From assembly GCF_017744135.1 (NCBI RefSeq), contig NZ_JAGHQU010000001.1:1-64000 (forward strand): a DNA stretch of 64,000 nt. The letters run 5' to 3'. The first letter of the stretch is position 1, and every line of letters begins with the position of its first letter. The position numbers and the translations under genes were made by a program. Shown one piece after another: positions 1 to 8,921 of this stretch. The stretch is from Endozoicomonas sp. G2_2 (GTDB lineage: Bacteria > Pseudomonadota > Gammaproteobacteria > Nevskiales > Salinisphaeraceae). Under the pieces are notes generated by a model that saw only the letters and a program-made list of their open reading frames with translations, had not been told where the DNA came from and searched no databases.

Positions 1-59
1 CCGGCCTCGGCCTCCTTCAGAAAACCGATGATCTGCTCTTCGGTGTAACGCTTCTTCAT
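1..59 (-). CDS. IS3-family transposase OrfA, N-terminal fragment
   Basis: The reverse strand starts with ATG at 57-59 and reads MKKRYTEEQIIGFLKEAEAG before leaving the window. This is the standard opening of the helix-turn-helix OrfA of IS3-family elements, which binds the IS ends and is joined to the OrfB integrase by frameshifting. A ribosome-binding GGAG lies a few bases upstream. Only 19 codons are visible, so the subgroup and the intactness of the element cannot be judged. Confidence 0.8.
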   Translation of the reverse strand, partial: MKKRYTEEQIIGFLKEAEA

Positions 60-121
60 GTCCAATCTCCAGACTTCGGGTGATTGGACTCCAGATCGGC
101 CTGCTACTCAATAGTGGGGGA
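1..121 (-). mobile_element. Left edge of an IS3-family insertion sequence
   Basis: The OrfA start is followed on its upstream side by a short leader that ends near a CCCCCACTATTGAG stretch (reverse strand, about 108-121), which could be the outer terminal repeat. The other end lies outside the window, so the inverted repeat and any target duplication cannot be confirmed. From about 122 to 289 I see no gene. This stretch is the downstream flank of the efflux gene. Confidence 0.4.
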
Positions 122-289
122 TGGTCGCCACTTCCAGGCACAGCGCTGCTGGCTCAAAAGCCCTGCAGGCGCGCTCGAGTGGGCATGAAAGTGACCCCCG
201 GCATCTCGTTAGCCCAACGCGGGCGTATTCGCTTGAAGTCCCGGGGCGCCGGGGCGATCGCGACTTCTGTCGGGTAAGCGCGAGCTGGA

Positions 290-3200
290 TTAACGGGCGG
301 CAGCCATGAGCGCGGCCGTGTTTCCGGTGGCCTCCTGGACACTCACCCAGGCGCGTACGACGTCGTAGCGGGCAATCTCTGCCTGCGCTTGTCTCTCGGC
401 AAGCGTGGCCTCGGCATCGAGCAGGTCATCGACGTTAGCTCGCCCGGCCTCGAGACGCGCAGCGCGGGTGTCACGCGTGCCAGTGGCGCTTTGCACGCCC
501 AACGTTGCAAGCTCGACGCGCTCGCGGCTGTCCTGAAGATCGGCCAGGGCGCGGGTGATTTCCAGGCGTACGCCGTTTAGAAGCTCGGTGCGCTGAGCAC
601 GCAGTGCGGCAAGCCGCGCCTGCGCTTCGCCCTTCGCTGCGCTGATGGTGCCGCCGGCGAACGGTGTCCATGTCACCTGTGCGGCGATGCGGCCTTCACG
701 TTCGGGCAGGAACGCGCTGCCCTCGTTGTAATGCAGGCTGGCGACGGCATCGAGCGTGGGTAGACGTTGCGCCGACGCAGATTTGACCTGCAGCGTTGCG
801 GCACGAACACGCGCGTCGAGCGCGGCAATGTCGCGGCGACGCGTGATGGCCTTTTCGGTAAGCGTGTCGGCGTTATCCGCAACGGCGGGTGCTTCAAAAG
901 CAAGGGGCGTTGGCGCCACGGGGTGGGTCAGGCCCAGAGCGCGGCCCAACGCGGTCCGGGCCACTGCCATGTCCTGGGCGAGACTGCGTTGTTGCTGGCG
1001 CGCTTCACGTTCTCGGTAATCGACTTCCAGCACATCGCTACGCAGCGCGCGGCCATCGTTCTGGAGTGCGGCAATTCGCCGGGCACGGGCCGCCAGGTTC
1101 GTGACCAGGGCCCGGTTGGCCTCGGCGCGTGCCGCGACACTGAGTGCGTCCAGATAAGCATTCGCGCCGTCCGCCATGCTGGTGACGCGCGATCGTGCCA
1201 GGGTGTGGGTGGCCGCGCCGGCCGTTTCGGCGGCGGCAGGCCCATCATAGAGTTGTGCCGCTGCATCGATAACGGGTTGACGCAGTTCCACCGTCGCGCC
1301 GCGCTTGTCCCGCGAGCCGACCGGGATCGAGGCCTCGGGGAAGTTCAGCGGCTGATCGAACAGGGCGGCGGCGTCGGACGTGTCGATACGGGCCACGCTG
1401 TCGCTACGCGAGACAAACGCATTGGCCGACAAGGTCGGGTAGCGTCCCGCGCGGCGCGCACGATCCGCGGCAGAGCCCGCGGCCTCTGCCTGCATGCGGT
1501 CCGCAATCACACGTGCTCGATTCGGGGCGAGCCGGATGCTGTCGGCGAAACTGACCCGTGCCACGTTATCCGCCGTCTCGCTCTGTGCCGAAGCGGGCGC
1601 AGATGTGCCGACCACGGCGAGACTTCCGATTACGAGTGCGATGGTCGCCGACGTTGTGGCCCGGGGGCGGGGCGCTGGTTTCATCGTGAGTTGGCATACC
1701 GCGGGCAGAACGATGAGCGTGAGCACCGTGGATGCGAGAAGCCCCGTGATGATGGGCCATGCCAGCGGCGGCCAGAGCGTGGTGTCCGAAAACGCGAGCG
1801 GCAGCAGGCCGGCGATCGTGGTTGCTGTGGTCAACAGAATCGGACGTGTTCGCCGGCGCACGGCTTCCGCGATGGCCGCCTCGAGGCTCGTGCCGTGGCG
1901 CCAGCGGTCATCGATCACGTCGATCAGCACGATCGCGTTGTTGACCACGATGCCGGTCAGTGCGAACAGCCCGAGCAGCGGCTGGAAACCGAACGGGATC
2001 TGCAGCAGCAGCAGCCCGGGGACCACACCGACCAGCGCGAACGGCGCGGTGAGCAGCACCAGTCCCACGCGGATGAACGAGTTGAACTGCACGAGCAGAA
2101 AGAACAGCAGCAACGCGATGCCCAGCGGCGCCGCGGTGAACAACGCGGCATTGGCCTTGCCGGACTCCTCGGCATCGCCGCCATACTCGACCTCCGTGCC
2201 GGCCGGCAGCGCCAGTTCGGCGACCCGTGCCTTCAGGGGCGTGAGCACCTGGCTGTAGACATGGCCTTCGACGAGTTCGCTGTACACATGGGCCACCCGG
2301 CGCTGATTGTGGTGACGAATGGCGCCCGGCTCGATCGCCAGGCGCGTGATCGCCACCTGCATGAGCGGCACCGCGCCGCCCTGGGCGTTGTAGACGCTGG
2401 TGGTCTGCAGCGAGGTGGGCGAGAAGTGTTCGCCCTCCGGGCTGCGCAGCTTGATCGGCACCGGGTCTTCGCCGGCGCGGTACTGGCCAACGATCAGCCC
2501 ATGACTGCGTCCACGCAACGCTTCGGCGACATCCACCGGGGTGACGCCGAAGCTGCGCGCAACCGCTGGCTCGATCGTGTAGTCGAGGCTTGGCACACCG
2601 GTGCCTAGATCGTGACGCACGTCGCGCGTACCCGCGATGCCTAGGGCCGCGTTGAAGATCGTTTCCGTGGCTTCGACCAGACGTTGCGGATCGTCGTTGA
2701 AAACGCGCAGTTCGATCGGCGCGGTGACCGGCGGGCCCTGGCTGAGCACCGAGGCGACCACGTCGGCCGCCGGCAGGTGGTCGGCGCTGTAGCGCTCGAT
2801 CGCGCCGATGATCGCGTGGTTGCGCTCCAGTCCGTCGGTCTTGACCACCAGCCTGGCGCGCTGCGGCGCCTCGGGCAGTTGCTGGAGGTTGTAGTAGAAC
2901 TTCGGCCCCCCTGTACCGATGAAGCCGTGCACGGTCTGTACGCCCGTCATCCGGTGCAGCGCCTGTTCGAGTTCGCGCGCGGTCTGCTGCGTTCGGGTCA
3001 GGTGGGTGCCTTCAGGCAGGGTGATATCCACGATCACGGTGGCGCGATCGGCTTTCGGAAAGAATTCCTGATCCACGAAACGCATGCAGCCCAGCGCGAT
3101 CGCGATCGCCGCCACGCCCAGCGCAAGCCACGCCGCAGGGTGGCGAGCGGTCACATGCGCCAGCCCGTCCGCCAGACGCTGGACGGGGTCGCGTCGGGAG

Positions 3201-4678
3201 CGCGCCTGGGCGCGCAAGAAACGCTGGCTGATCAGCGGCGTCACCGTCACCGCGTAGAGATAGCTGACGCCGAGCGCGAGCATGATCGTGATCGGCAGCG
3301 CACGGATGAAGTCCGCCGAATTGCCCTCGGCGAGCAGCATCGGCACGAATGCCGCCAGCGTGGTGCCGGTTGCCGCCAGCAGCGGGCCGGCGAGTTCACG
3401 CACCGACCGCATCGCGGCATCGTGCGGTTTGGCGCCGCCGTTGAGATGCCATTGCACGTTCTCGGTCATCACGATCGCGTTGTCGACCAGGATGCCTAGG
3501 GCGACCACCAGGCCGATGACCGCCATCTGCTGCAATACGCCGCCGCCCAATGCATAAAGAGCGATCGCGGTGAGCGTGACCAGTGGCAGCAGCACCGCGA
3601 CGATGACGCCCATGCGCCAGCCCATGAACACGAACAGAATGCCGAGAATGATCGCGATCGATGCCAGCAGATTGAACGTGAGATTGGCCAGGCGCTGTTC
3701 GGTCTGTGCCGGCTGGTAGAACATCTCCTCGATCTGCAACGGCGCAAGTTCGGGGCGCATCTCCTGTGCGGCTGCCCGTACACGACGGCCGAACGCGACC
3801 ACGTCGGTGGTTTCGCGTACCGCGACCACTTCCACGGCTACCGCACGTTCGCCCTGGAACCACACGCGCTCGCGTGGCGGTTGGGCGCTGGACTCGTAGA
3901 CATGGGCGATCGCCGACAGCGGCACGGTACCGCCGCCCGGCAGACCGATTGCCGTCGCCCGGATGTCGTCGATCGAGTCGTAATCGGTGTTCGGCTTCAG
4001 ATTGACGGACGCTCCGGCGAGCAGAATCGTGCCGCCCGCGGCCACGCTGTTGTTTGCACGGATATCGTTGGCGATCCGCTGCGGGGATAGCCGGTAGCGT
4101 GCGATCGCTGCATCGTCGATAGCGATCGTGACCTGCTTGCCGGGGTCACCGAACAGGTTCGTCGAGGACACCTCGTCGAGGCCGATCATGCGCTTGCGCA
4201 GTTTCTTCGCGGCATCCACCAGGACGAGCGGGTCGTCGCTGCCGGTCACCGCAAGCAGCACCGTCGAGGCATCGATGACGCGGTCGTTGAGCCGCGCCTG
4301 GCCGACGCCGTCCGGGTAATCCCGACGCGCGTCGTCCATCGCGACCCGCACCCGGTCCCAGGCGCTACCGGTATCGTAGACCGAGCCGGCAAGCTCCACG
4401 GTCACCAGCGCAACGCCCTGGCGCGCGGTCGACTCGATCAGATGAACCTGCTCCACCTCCGCGATCTGCTCTTCGAGTGGCTTGAGAACCAGGCGCTCGA
4501 TACGGTCGGGCGCGGCGCCGGGAAACGGCACGGTGATCAGCCCGGCGCGATACGGAAACGAGGGATCCTCCTGGCGATCCATGTACAGGAACGCCGCCAC
4601 GCCGGCGAGAACGAAGACCGTGACCAGCGTGAAGATCAGCCGGCCCTGGCCCAGCAGACGCTCGAGCGGATCAGTCAT
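290..4678 (-). CDS. RND efflux pump fused in frame to a TolC-type outer-membrane factor
   Basis: This 1462-residue polypeptide contains two proteins that are normally separate. Residues 1 to about 990 are a complete RND inner-membrane proton/drug antiporter, with TM1 near residues 13-32 and the TM4 motif LVDNAIVMTEN, which keeps the first proton-relay Asp. The TM10 motif GIVVNNAIVLIDV lacks the Lys of AcrB, as in other LVDN-type pumps. Without a stop it continues at Met999 into a signal-peptide-like stretch (basic head, hydrophobic core, APASAQS) and then about 425 residues of a TolC/OEP outer-membrane efflux channel. I chose ATG 4678 because it overlaps the adaptor gene stop (ATGACTGA). An upstream ATG at 4738 lies inside the adaptor gene. 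Either it is a true fusion, possibly processed by signal peptidase, or two genes have lost a separating stop. Pump and OMF identities are clear. The drug specificity is unknown. Confidence 0.9.
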   Translation of the reverse strand: MTDPLERLLGQGRLIFTLVTVFVLAGVAAFLYMDRQEDPSFPYRAGLITVPFPGAAPDRIERLVLKPLEEQIAEVEQVHLIESTARQGVALVTVELAGSVYDTGSAWDRVRVAMDDARRDYPDGVGQARLNDRVIDASTVLLAVTGSDDPLVLVDAAKKLRKRMIGLDEVSSTNLFGDPGKQVTIAIDDAAIARYRLSPQRIANDIRANNSVAAGGTILLAGASVNLKPNTDYDSIDDIRATAIGLPGGGTVPLSAIAHVYESSAQPPRERVWFQGERAVAVEVVAVRETTDVVAFGRRVRAAAQEMRPELAPLQIEEMFYQPAQTEQRLANLTFNLLASIAIILGILFVFMGWRMGVIVAVLLPLVTLTAIALYALGGGVLQQMAVIGLVVALGILVDNAIVMTENVQWHLNGGAKPHDAAMRSVRELAGPLLAATGTTLAAFVPMLLAEGNSADFIRALPITIMLALGVSYLYAVTVTPLISQRFLRAQARSRRDPVQRLADGLAHVTARHPAAWLALGVAAIAIALGCMRFVDQEFFPKADRATVIVDITLPEGTHLTRTQQTARELEQALHRMTGVQTVHGFIGTGGPKFYYNLQQLPEAPQRARLVVKTDGLERNHAIIGAIERYSADHLPAADVVASVLSQGPPVTAPIELRVFNDDPQRLVEATETIFNAALGIAGTRDVRHDLGTGVPSLDYTIEPAVARSFGVTPVDVAEALRGRSHGLIVGQYRAGEDPVPIKLRSPEGEHFSPTSLQTTSVYNAQGGAVPLMQVAITRLAIEPGAIRHHNQRRVAHVYSELVEGHVYSQVLTPLKARVAELALPAGTEVEYGGDAEESGKANAALFTAAPLGIALLLFFLLVQFNSFIRVGLVLLTAPFALVGVVPGLLLLQIPFGFQPLLGLFALTGIVVNNAIVLIDVIDDRWRHGTSLEAAIAEAVRRRTRPILLTTATTIAGLLPLAFSDTTLWPPLAWPIITGLLASTVLTLIVLPAVCQLTMKPAPRPRATTSATIALVIGSLAVVGTSAPASAQSETADNVARVSFADSIRLAPNRARVIADRMQAEAAGSAADRARRAGRYPTLSANAFVSRSDSVARIDTSDAAALFDQPLNFPEASIPVGSRDKRGATVELRQPVIDAAAQLYDGPAAAETAGAATHTLARSRVTSMADGANAYLDALSVAARAEANRALVTNLAARARRIAALQNDGRALRSDVLEVDYREREARQQQRSLAQDMAVARTALGRALGLTHPVAPTPLAFEAPAVADNADTLTEKAITRRRDIAALDARVRAATLQVKSASAQRLPTLDAVASLHYNEGSAFLPEREGRIAAQVTWTPFAGGTISAAKGEAQARLAALRAQRTELLNGVRLEITRALADLQDSRERVELATLGVQSATGTRDTRAARLEAGRANVDDLLDAEATLAERQAQAEIARYDVVRAWVSVQEATGNTAALMAAAR

Positions 4679-5786
4679 CGAGCACCCGAACCCGGCGACC
4701 GCTGCTGAGATTGTTGAGCCCCACCGTGACCACCGCATCGCCCACCGCGAGATCGCCGGTCACCAGCACGTTTTCGCCCACGATCTCGCCCGGTTCCACC
4801 GGCACCGCGGTGGCGATGCCGTCGCGCACGCGGTACACACGCGGCGTGTCGGTGCCGCCCGGACTCGCGACCGCGCTCGCCGGCACCATGAGGCTGTCCG
4901 ATGGCTCGGATTCGACACGCCAGTTCACGCTCAAGCCGGCCCGAAGATCGCTGCCCGCGTCGAGTGTGATCACGGCGGCGAACAGCTGACCGGCGCCCTG
5001 GGCGGCACGGGCCAGCTGGCTGACCGTGCCGCGGACTTCGCGGTCGTCGAAGAACGGCAGGGTGAGCGTCGCGCTATCGCCGACCGCCACCTCGCCCAGC
5101 AGGTTTTCCGGCACGCCGATCTCGACCTCGAGCGACTGTTCGCCGCTGAGCGCCACCACCGGTTGGCCGGCGGGCACGAATTCGCCCGGCTCGAAGAAGA
5201 CCTGCTCGACCGTGCCGGCGATCGGCGCGGTCAGGCGTTGTTCGTCCGCCGAGTTCTGTGCGCGCTCGCTCTGGGCGCGGGCGCTGGCGAGCTGTGCGGA
5301 AAGCGTGTTGCGGCGTGCGCGGGTGTTTTCCAGTTCCTGACGGGTGGCCGCGTCCTGGGCGACCAGTTTTTCCACGCGCGCGAGGTCGCGCTCGGCCTGG
5401 GCGAACTGGGTGGACAGCTGGCGCACATCGGCCTTGGCGGCAGTGGCCGCCGGGCCCAGTTCGGGTTGGCTCAGCCGGGCGATCAGATCGTTCTTTTCAA
5501 CCGCGCTGCCGATACGTACTGGGCGCTCTGCGAGCTGCCCGCTGACCTGAAAAGCCAGGCGGGCACGGCTGGCCGCCCGGGTCGTGCCGGTGAGCGAGAA
5601 CACGCGGGCGCGCTGGTTGCGTGCCACCTGCGCCACGCGCACGGGCTTGTCCGCCGCGGCCGCCTGCGGCTGTTCCTGTGAATCGGCCGGCCCCGAGCAG
5701 CCCGCCATCGCCAGCGTGAACGCAAGCAGCAGTACGCCGGCGCACCCGGCCGACAGCGCGCGGTGTTTATTGTTCTTGATAAGCAA
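4671..5786 (-). CDS. RND periplasmic adaptor lipoprotein (membrane fusion protein)
   Basis: This 371-residue protein begins with a lipoprotein signal peptide ending in the lipobox LAMAGC, so it should be anchored to the inner membrane facing the periplasm. The body shows the HlyD/AcrA order: a beta-barrel/lipoyl half (RLAFQVSGQLAERPVRIGS), a helical hairpin around residues 105-165 (RDLARVEKLVAQ, RARRNTLSAQLASARAQSE), the returning lipoyl half (APIAGTVEQVFFEPGEFV) and C-terminal barrel domains. It links the RND pump to the outer-membrane channel. Its stop overlaps the pump start, so the two are translationally coupled and form one operon divergent from the TetR gene. Substrates cannot be inferred. 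Confidence 0.93.
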   Translation of the reverse strand: MLIKNNKHRALSAGCAGVLLLAFTLAMAGCSGPADSQEQPQAAAADKPVRVAQVARNQRARVFSLTGTTRAASRARLAFQVSGQLAERPVRIGSAVEKNDLIARLSQPELGPAATAAKADVRQLSTQFAQAERDLARVEKLVAQDAATRQELENTRARRNTLSAQLASARAQSERAQNSADEQRLTAPIAGTVEQVFFEPGEFVPAGQPVVALSGEQSLEVEIGVPENLLGEVAVGDSATLTLPFFDDREVRGTVSQLARAAQGAGQLFAAVITLDAGSDLRAGLSVNWRVESEPSDSLMVPASAVASPGGTDTPRVYRVRDGIATAVPVEPGEIVGENVLVTGDLAVGDAVVTVGLNNLSSGRRVRVLDD

Positions 5787-5841
5787 TCGATTCCCCGGAT
5801 CGAGCGCGTAACTCGCGCCAGAACGCCACGCTAGATAGTCA

Positions 5842-5858
5842 TGTTGACAGTGTCAACA
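5842..5858. promoter_or_regulatory. TetR-type operator with divergent -35 boxes
   Basis: A perfect palindrome, TGTTGAC-AGT-GTCAACA, sits between the divergent adaptor gene and tetR. Each arm contains TTGACA, a consensus -35 hexamer, one on each strand. A repressor bound here would block both promoters. The -10 boxes are not clear. The position and symmetry fit an operator of the adjacent TetR protein (inference). Confidence 0.65.
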
Positions 5859-5876
5859 CGTGCTAGCCTAGCGCAA

Positions 5877-6512
5877 ATGAGCGATACAGCGCAGATTGGT
5901 AACGACCCTTATCACCACGGCGATCTGGCCAACGCCTGTGTGCGCGCTGCGCTTTCGCTGCTCAACGATCACGGGCTGTCCGGCGTCACGTTGCGCGAGG
6001 TCGCGCGCTGCATAAACGCATCGCGCAGCGCGCCGTACCGGCATTTCGCCGACAAGCGCGATCTGCTTGCGGCCTGCGCACAGAACGGTTTCGCGCGCCT
6101 GGCGCAGCTGGCCGAGCATCTTTTGGCGGATGCGACCGCGCCCGATGTCGACACGGTGCGCACCCTGCTGCATGGCTACGCCCGTTTCGGCGCAGCCAAC
6201 CCGCACCTCTACCGACTGATGTTCGCCAGCGATTTCGAAGTGGACGAGTATCCGGCCCTGACCGCTGAAGCCGAGCGCGCGTTTTACGTTCTCCAGGGCG
6301 CGATCCGCGCCGGTCAGCAGGCCGGCACGCTGGACGTGGATGACCGCGACGGGCTCGTGCTGACGCTCTGGTCGAGCGTTCACGGTCTGGTGTCGCTGCA
6401 TAACGAACTGCCGACCTGTTCGGTGCTCGATACACGGGCGCTGGAGGCGAACCTGGATCGCGTACTCGACATTCTGCTGCCCGCCTTGCAGCCGGCCCCC
6501 GTCCCGGCCTGA
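5877..6512 (+). CDS. TetR/AcrR-family transcriptional repressor
   Basis: This is a 211-residue one-domain-plus-ligand-domain repressor. The N-terminal helix-turn-helix spans about residues 10-55 (HGDLANACVRAALSLL, SGVTLREVARCINASRSAPYRHFADKRDLL). The C-terminal half is a WHG-type TetR ligand domain. I use ATG 5877 because an in-frame ATG at 5841 lies upstream of and partly under the operator palindrome. There is no Shine-Dalgarno sequence before 5877, so the message may be leaderless or nearly so. It is divergent from the RND operon and 60 bp from the aromatic-acid efflux genes, and it most likely controls the RND system. It could also affect the downstream FUSC operon. Confidence 0.88.
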   Translation: MSDTAQIGNDPYHHGDLANACVRAALSLLNDHGLSGVTLREVARCINASRSAPYRHFADKRDLLAACAQNGFARLAQLAEHLLADATAPDVDTVRTLLHGYARFGAANPHLYRLMFASDFEVDEYPALTAEAERAFYVLQGAIRAGQQAGTLDVDDRDGLVLTLWSSVHGLVSLHNELPTCSVLDTRALEANLDRVLDILLPALQPAPVPA

Positions 6513-6559
6513 GAACGGCCGTCGAGCGGCGCATGCCGTAGAGGACATCGACGACTAAT

Positions 6560-6572
6560 CTGTATAATACAG
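6560..6572 (+). promoter_or_regulatory. Palindromic -10 element immediately before the FUSC gene
   Basis: CTGTATAATACAG is a perfect 13-bp palindrome containing the consensus -10 box TATAAT (6563-6568). Transcription would start about seven bases later, at the ATG at 6576, giving a leaderless message. No Shine-Dalgarno sequence is present and no good -35 box is visible, which suggests activator-dependent or weak initiation. The dyad could also be a regulator site. Confidence 0.5.
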
Positions 6573-6575
6573 AAG

Positions 6576-8681
6576 ATGAATCGTCTGGCCTGGCTTCTCC
6601 TTCCCGGCGGCGAGAGCGTGTCTTTCGCGATCCGCTGCTGCGTTTCCGTGGCGGTCGTGCTCTATCTGGCGTTCTGGCTGCAGCTCGACAACGCCTACTG
6701 GGCCTTCATTAACGTCGCGATCCTCATTCAGCCATTGCCGGGTTTCCTCGTGGTGCGGGCATTCTCGCGCCTGCTCGGTACATTCGTGGCGGGCGTGGTC
6801 TCGATTGTGCTCGTGGCCTTGTTCGCCCAGAGCTATACCCTGTTCTGTGTCGGCCTCGTGGGCTGGGTCAGTCTCATGGTGTTCTGCGCCAGCCTGTTCC
6901 GGAACAATCTGTCCTACGGCTTCGTGCTGGCCGGTTATGTGACGATGATCGTCGGCGTGCGCGCGATGGCCGATCCCGACACGGTGTTTTCGGTCGCCGT
7001 GGCGCGAACCGCCGAGACCGGGCTGGCGGCAGTCGTGGCGGCCTTCGTGAGCGTGCTGCTCGCGCCCGGCGTGACCGCGCGCAAGTATCTCCAGGCCCGG
7101 GTGGGCGCCATGAAGGCGATGGGGCGACAGCTCGGTCGCATGCACGGCGGCGCGGCGTCGAAACCGGGCGCCGGTGGTGCCTCCGAAACGCCGCATCCGG
7201 AACTGCACGAGTTGGTGAACAAGACCCTGTCGCTGGAGCAGACCCGCCAGTACGCCCGCTACGACGAGCCAGCATTCTCCGAGTACGATCGCCTCGCACG
7301 ACGGCTCGACTACGAGCTGCTCGCGCTGGTCAGCGGCATGGCGTCGCTGCAAGTCTATCTGGGCAAGTTCGGCGCTCGGGTCGATCGCGGGCCACTGCGC
7401 CGCCTGGACGAGGCGGCGGCACTGCTGGGGAAGAATCCGAACGATACGGGCGCGATCAAGCGCGCCTTCGGTCAGGCCTACAACGCGATCCTCGCCGATG
7501 CCCGCGCCGACCGAAACAACGATGCACGCCGCTCGCTGGTCGACTGGGTGATCATCAGCCGCGCGCTGGATCTCGCCAACCGCATGCGCGCGGCGGTGAT
7601 CAAGCACGGCATGCTGCTCGCCGAGCGGGGCGCCGGGGCGAGCAGGCGTGCGCGTCGCAGCGAGTTCTCGGCGCCGGTATCGCTGCGCGAATCATGCCGG
7701 ACGACGATACGCGCGGGCACGGCGATCGCGGTCGGCGCTGCGATATGGGCAACGCACAACGATCCCGCACTCAGCGGCATGATGGTGCTGCTGGCCGTGC
7801 TGACGACACTCTTTGCGCTGGGCGATAACCCGGTCGCGGGCGCGCGCGGATTCGGCATCGGCTCGGTCTGTGCGTTCGTGGCCGCCTTTGTCGCCAACTT
7901 CGTACTGCTGCCCGCGGTCAACGGCTTTGTCATGCTCATGATCGTGATTCTGCCGTTCGTGTTCGTCGCCGGGCTGGCCATGGCGACGCCGAGCCTCGCA
8001 CTGGTCGGGCGGATTAGCCTCGTGCAGTTCGCGTTGCTGGTGAATCCCGCCAATGGCAGTCGCCAGGATTTCGTCACCTTTGCAGAAGCGTTCATGGGTA
8101 TCGGGCTTGCCGTCATCCTGGCGTTGGTCGCCTTTTCGCTGATCCTGCCCGTTTCGCCGCGCGGCCTCTTGCGCGAACGTCTTGCGGGCATGTTCGGCGA
8201 ACTCGCGAAGGGATTCACCGGATCGCGCGAGCGGTTCGAAACACGCATCTACGACCGGCTGCTTCGCCTTCCGGTCGCCGCCGACCAGGGCGAGACGCAT
8301 GTCAGTGCCCGCCAGGCCGCGTTTTCGGCGGTGAACATGGGCCTCGAGGCCCGTTCGCTGCGCGTCATGGCACGCCATGCCGCTTTTGATACGGCAACAC
8401 AGACCGCGGTACACGACCTGCTGGCCGAACTCGAAGCGCTGTTCCGGCACGGATACCCCGCCCTCGACGCCGTGTTTTCGGTGCAGGGCCGGGCCAATGC
8501 CCTGGCACAGCAGCTCATGCGCGAAGCGTTGGGGTTTTCGCCGCGCCGTCGCTTGCGTCATGGCGTGCGTGCTGCGGTAGCGGCCGAGCTTGTGGCGGCG
8601 GCTCTCGCCGATTACGGCATGGCGCGCGAGAATGCAGACGGTGATCGCATAAGGCTGGGGGACTCCGAGCGTGTGGTCTGA
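6576..8681 (+). CDS. FUSC/AaeB-like aromatic acid efflux transporter
   Basis: This 701-residue inner-membrane protein has the duplicated FUSC layout. An N-terminal six-helix block (about residues 15-160) has the family pattern DNAYWAFINVAILIQPLPG. A soluble helical region of about 200 residues follows, then a second membrane block (about 365-525, SLRESCRTTIRAGTAIAVG onwards) and a cytoplasmic tail. AaeB of E. coli exports p-hydroxybenzoate and related acids. The next two genes encode the DUF1656 and adaptor partners, so this is the pump subunit of a three-part system. Substrate specificity is inferred from the family only. Confidence 0.88.
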   Translation: MNRLAWLLLPGGESVSFAIRCCVSVAVVLYLAFWLQLDNAYWAFINVAILIQPLPGFLVVRAFSRLLGTFVAGVVSIVLVALFAQSYTLFCVGLVGWVSLMVFCASLFRNNLSYGFVLAGYVTMIVGVRAMADPDTVFSVAVARTAETGLAAVVAAFVSVLLAPGVTARKYLQARVGAMKAMGRQLGRMHGGAASKPGAGGASETPHPELHELVNKTLSLEQTRQYARYDEPAFSEYDRLARRLDYELLALVSGMASLQVYLGKFGARVDRGPLRRLDEAAALLGKNPNDTGAIKRAFGQAYNAILADARADRNNDARRSLVDWVIISRALDLANRMRAAVIKHGMLLAERGAGASRRARRSEFSAPVSLRESCRTTIRAGTAIAVGAAIWATHNDPALSGMMVLLAVLTTLFALGDNPVAGARGFGIGSVCAFVAAFVANFVLLPAVNGFVMLMIVILPFVFVAGLAMATPSLALVGRISLVQFALLVNPANGSRQDFVTFAEAFMGIGLAVILALVAFSLILPVSPRGLLRERLAGMFGELAKGFTGSRERFETRIYDRLLRLPVAADQGETHVSARQAAFSAVNMGLEARSLRVMARHAAFDTATQTAVHDLLAELEALFRHGYPALDAVFSVQGRANALAQQLMREALGFSPRRRLRHGVRAAVAAELVAAALADYGMARENADGDRIRLGDSERVV

Positions 8682-8874
8682 GCAAATCGCGTTCGGCGGT
8701 ATCTATCTGCCCGTCTTCTTGGCGTTCCTGGCGGCGGCCGGGCTGGGGTACCTGCTGCTGCGTTTCGTCCTGCTGAGGCTGCGCGCCTATCGCCTGTTCT
8801 GGCACCCGGCATTGGCCGGCGCCGCGTTTTTCATCATCGTGCTGGCAAGCCTGCTGCTCGTGTTCGGGCCATGA
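8671..8874 (+). CDS. DUF1656 (AaeX-like) small membrane protein
   Basis: This 67-residue protein has two predicted membrane helices (LPVFLAFLAAAGLGYLLLRF and LAGAAFFIIVLASLLLVF). It begins at GTG 8671, overlapping the end of the FUSC gene by 11 bases, so translation is coupled. DUF1656 proteins such as AaeX are always found with FUSC pumps and HlyD adaptors. Their precise role is not established, and they may help assembly of the efflux complex. Confidence 0.88.
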   Translation: MWSEQIAFGGIYLPVFLAFLAAAGLGYLLLRFVLLRLRAYRLFWHPALAGAAFFIIVLASLLLVFGP

Positions 8875-8921
8875 CGCCGCAGGCCGTGTCGCTGCGCGAT
8901 TCGTTCTATAGGTGGAGTTGA

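Noticed and set aside
235-267. GAAGTC...GACTTC inverted repeat after the efflux gene as a terminator
   Set aside because: The stem is only six bases with a loop of about 20 and there is no T tract.
767-2608. A 613-codon open frame on the plus strand opposite the efflux gene
   Set aside because: It is antisense to well-conserved RND/TolC coding sequence, has Arg/His/Gly-rich composition and no family resemblance. It is a GC-driven shadow.
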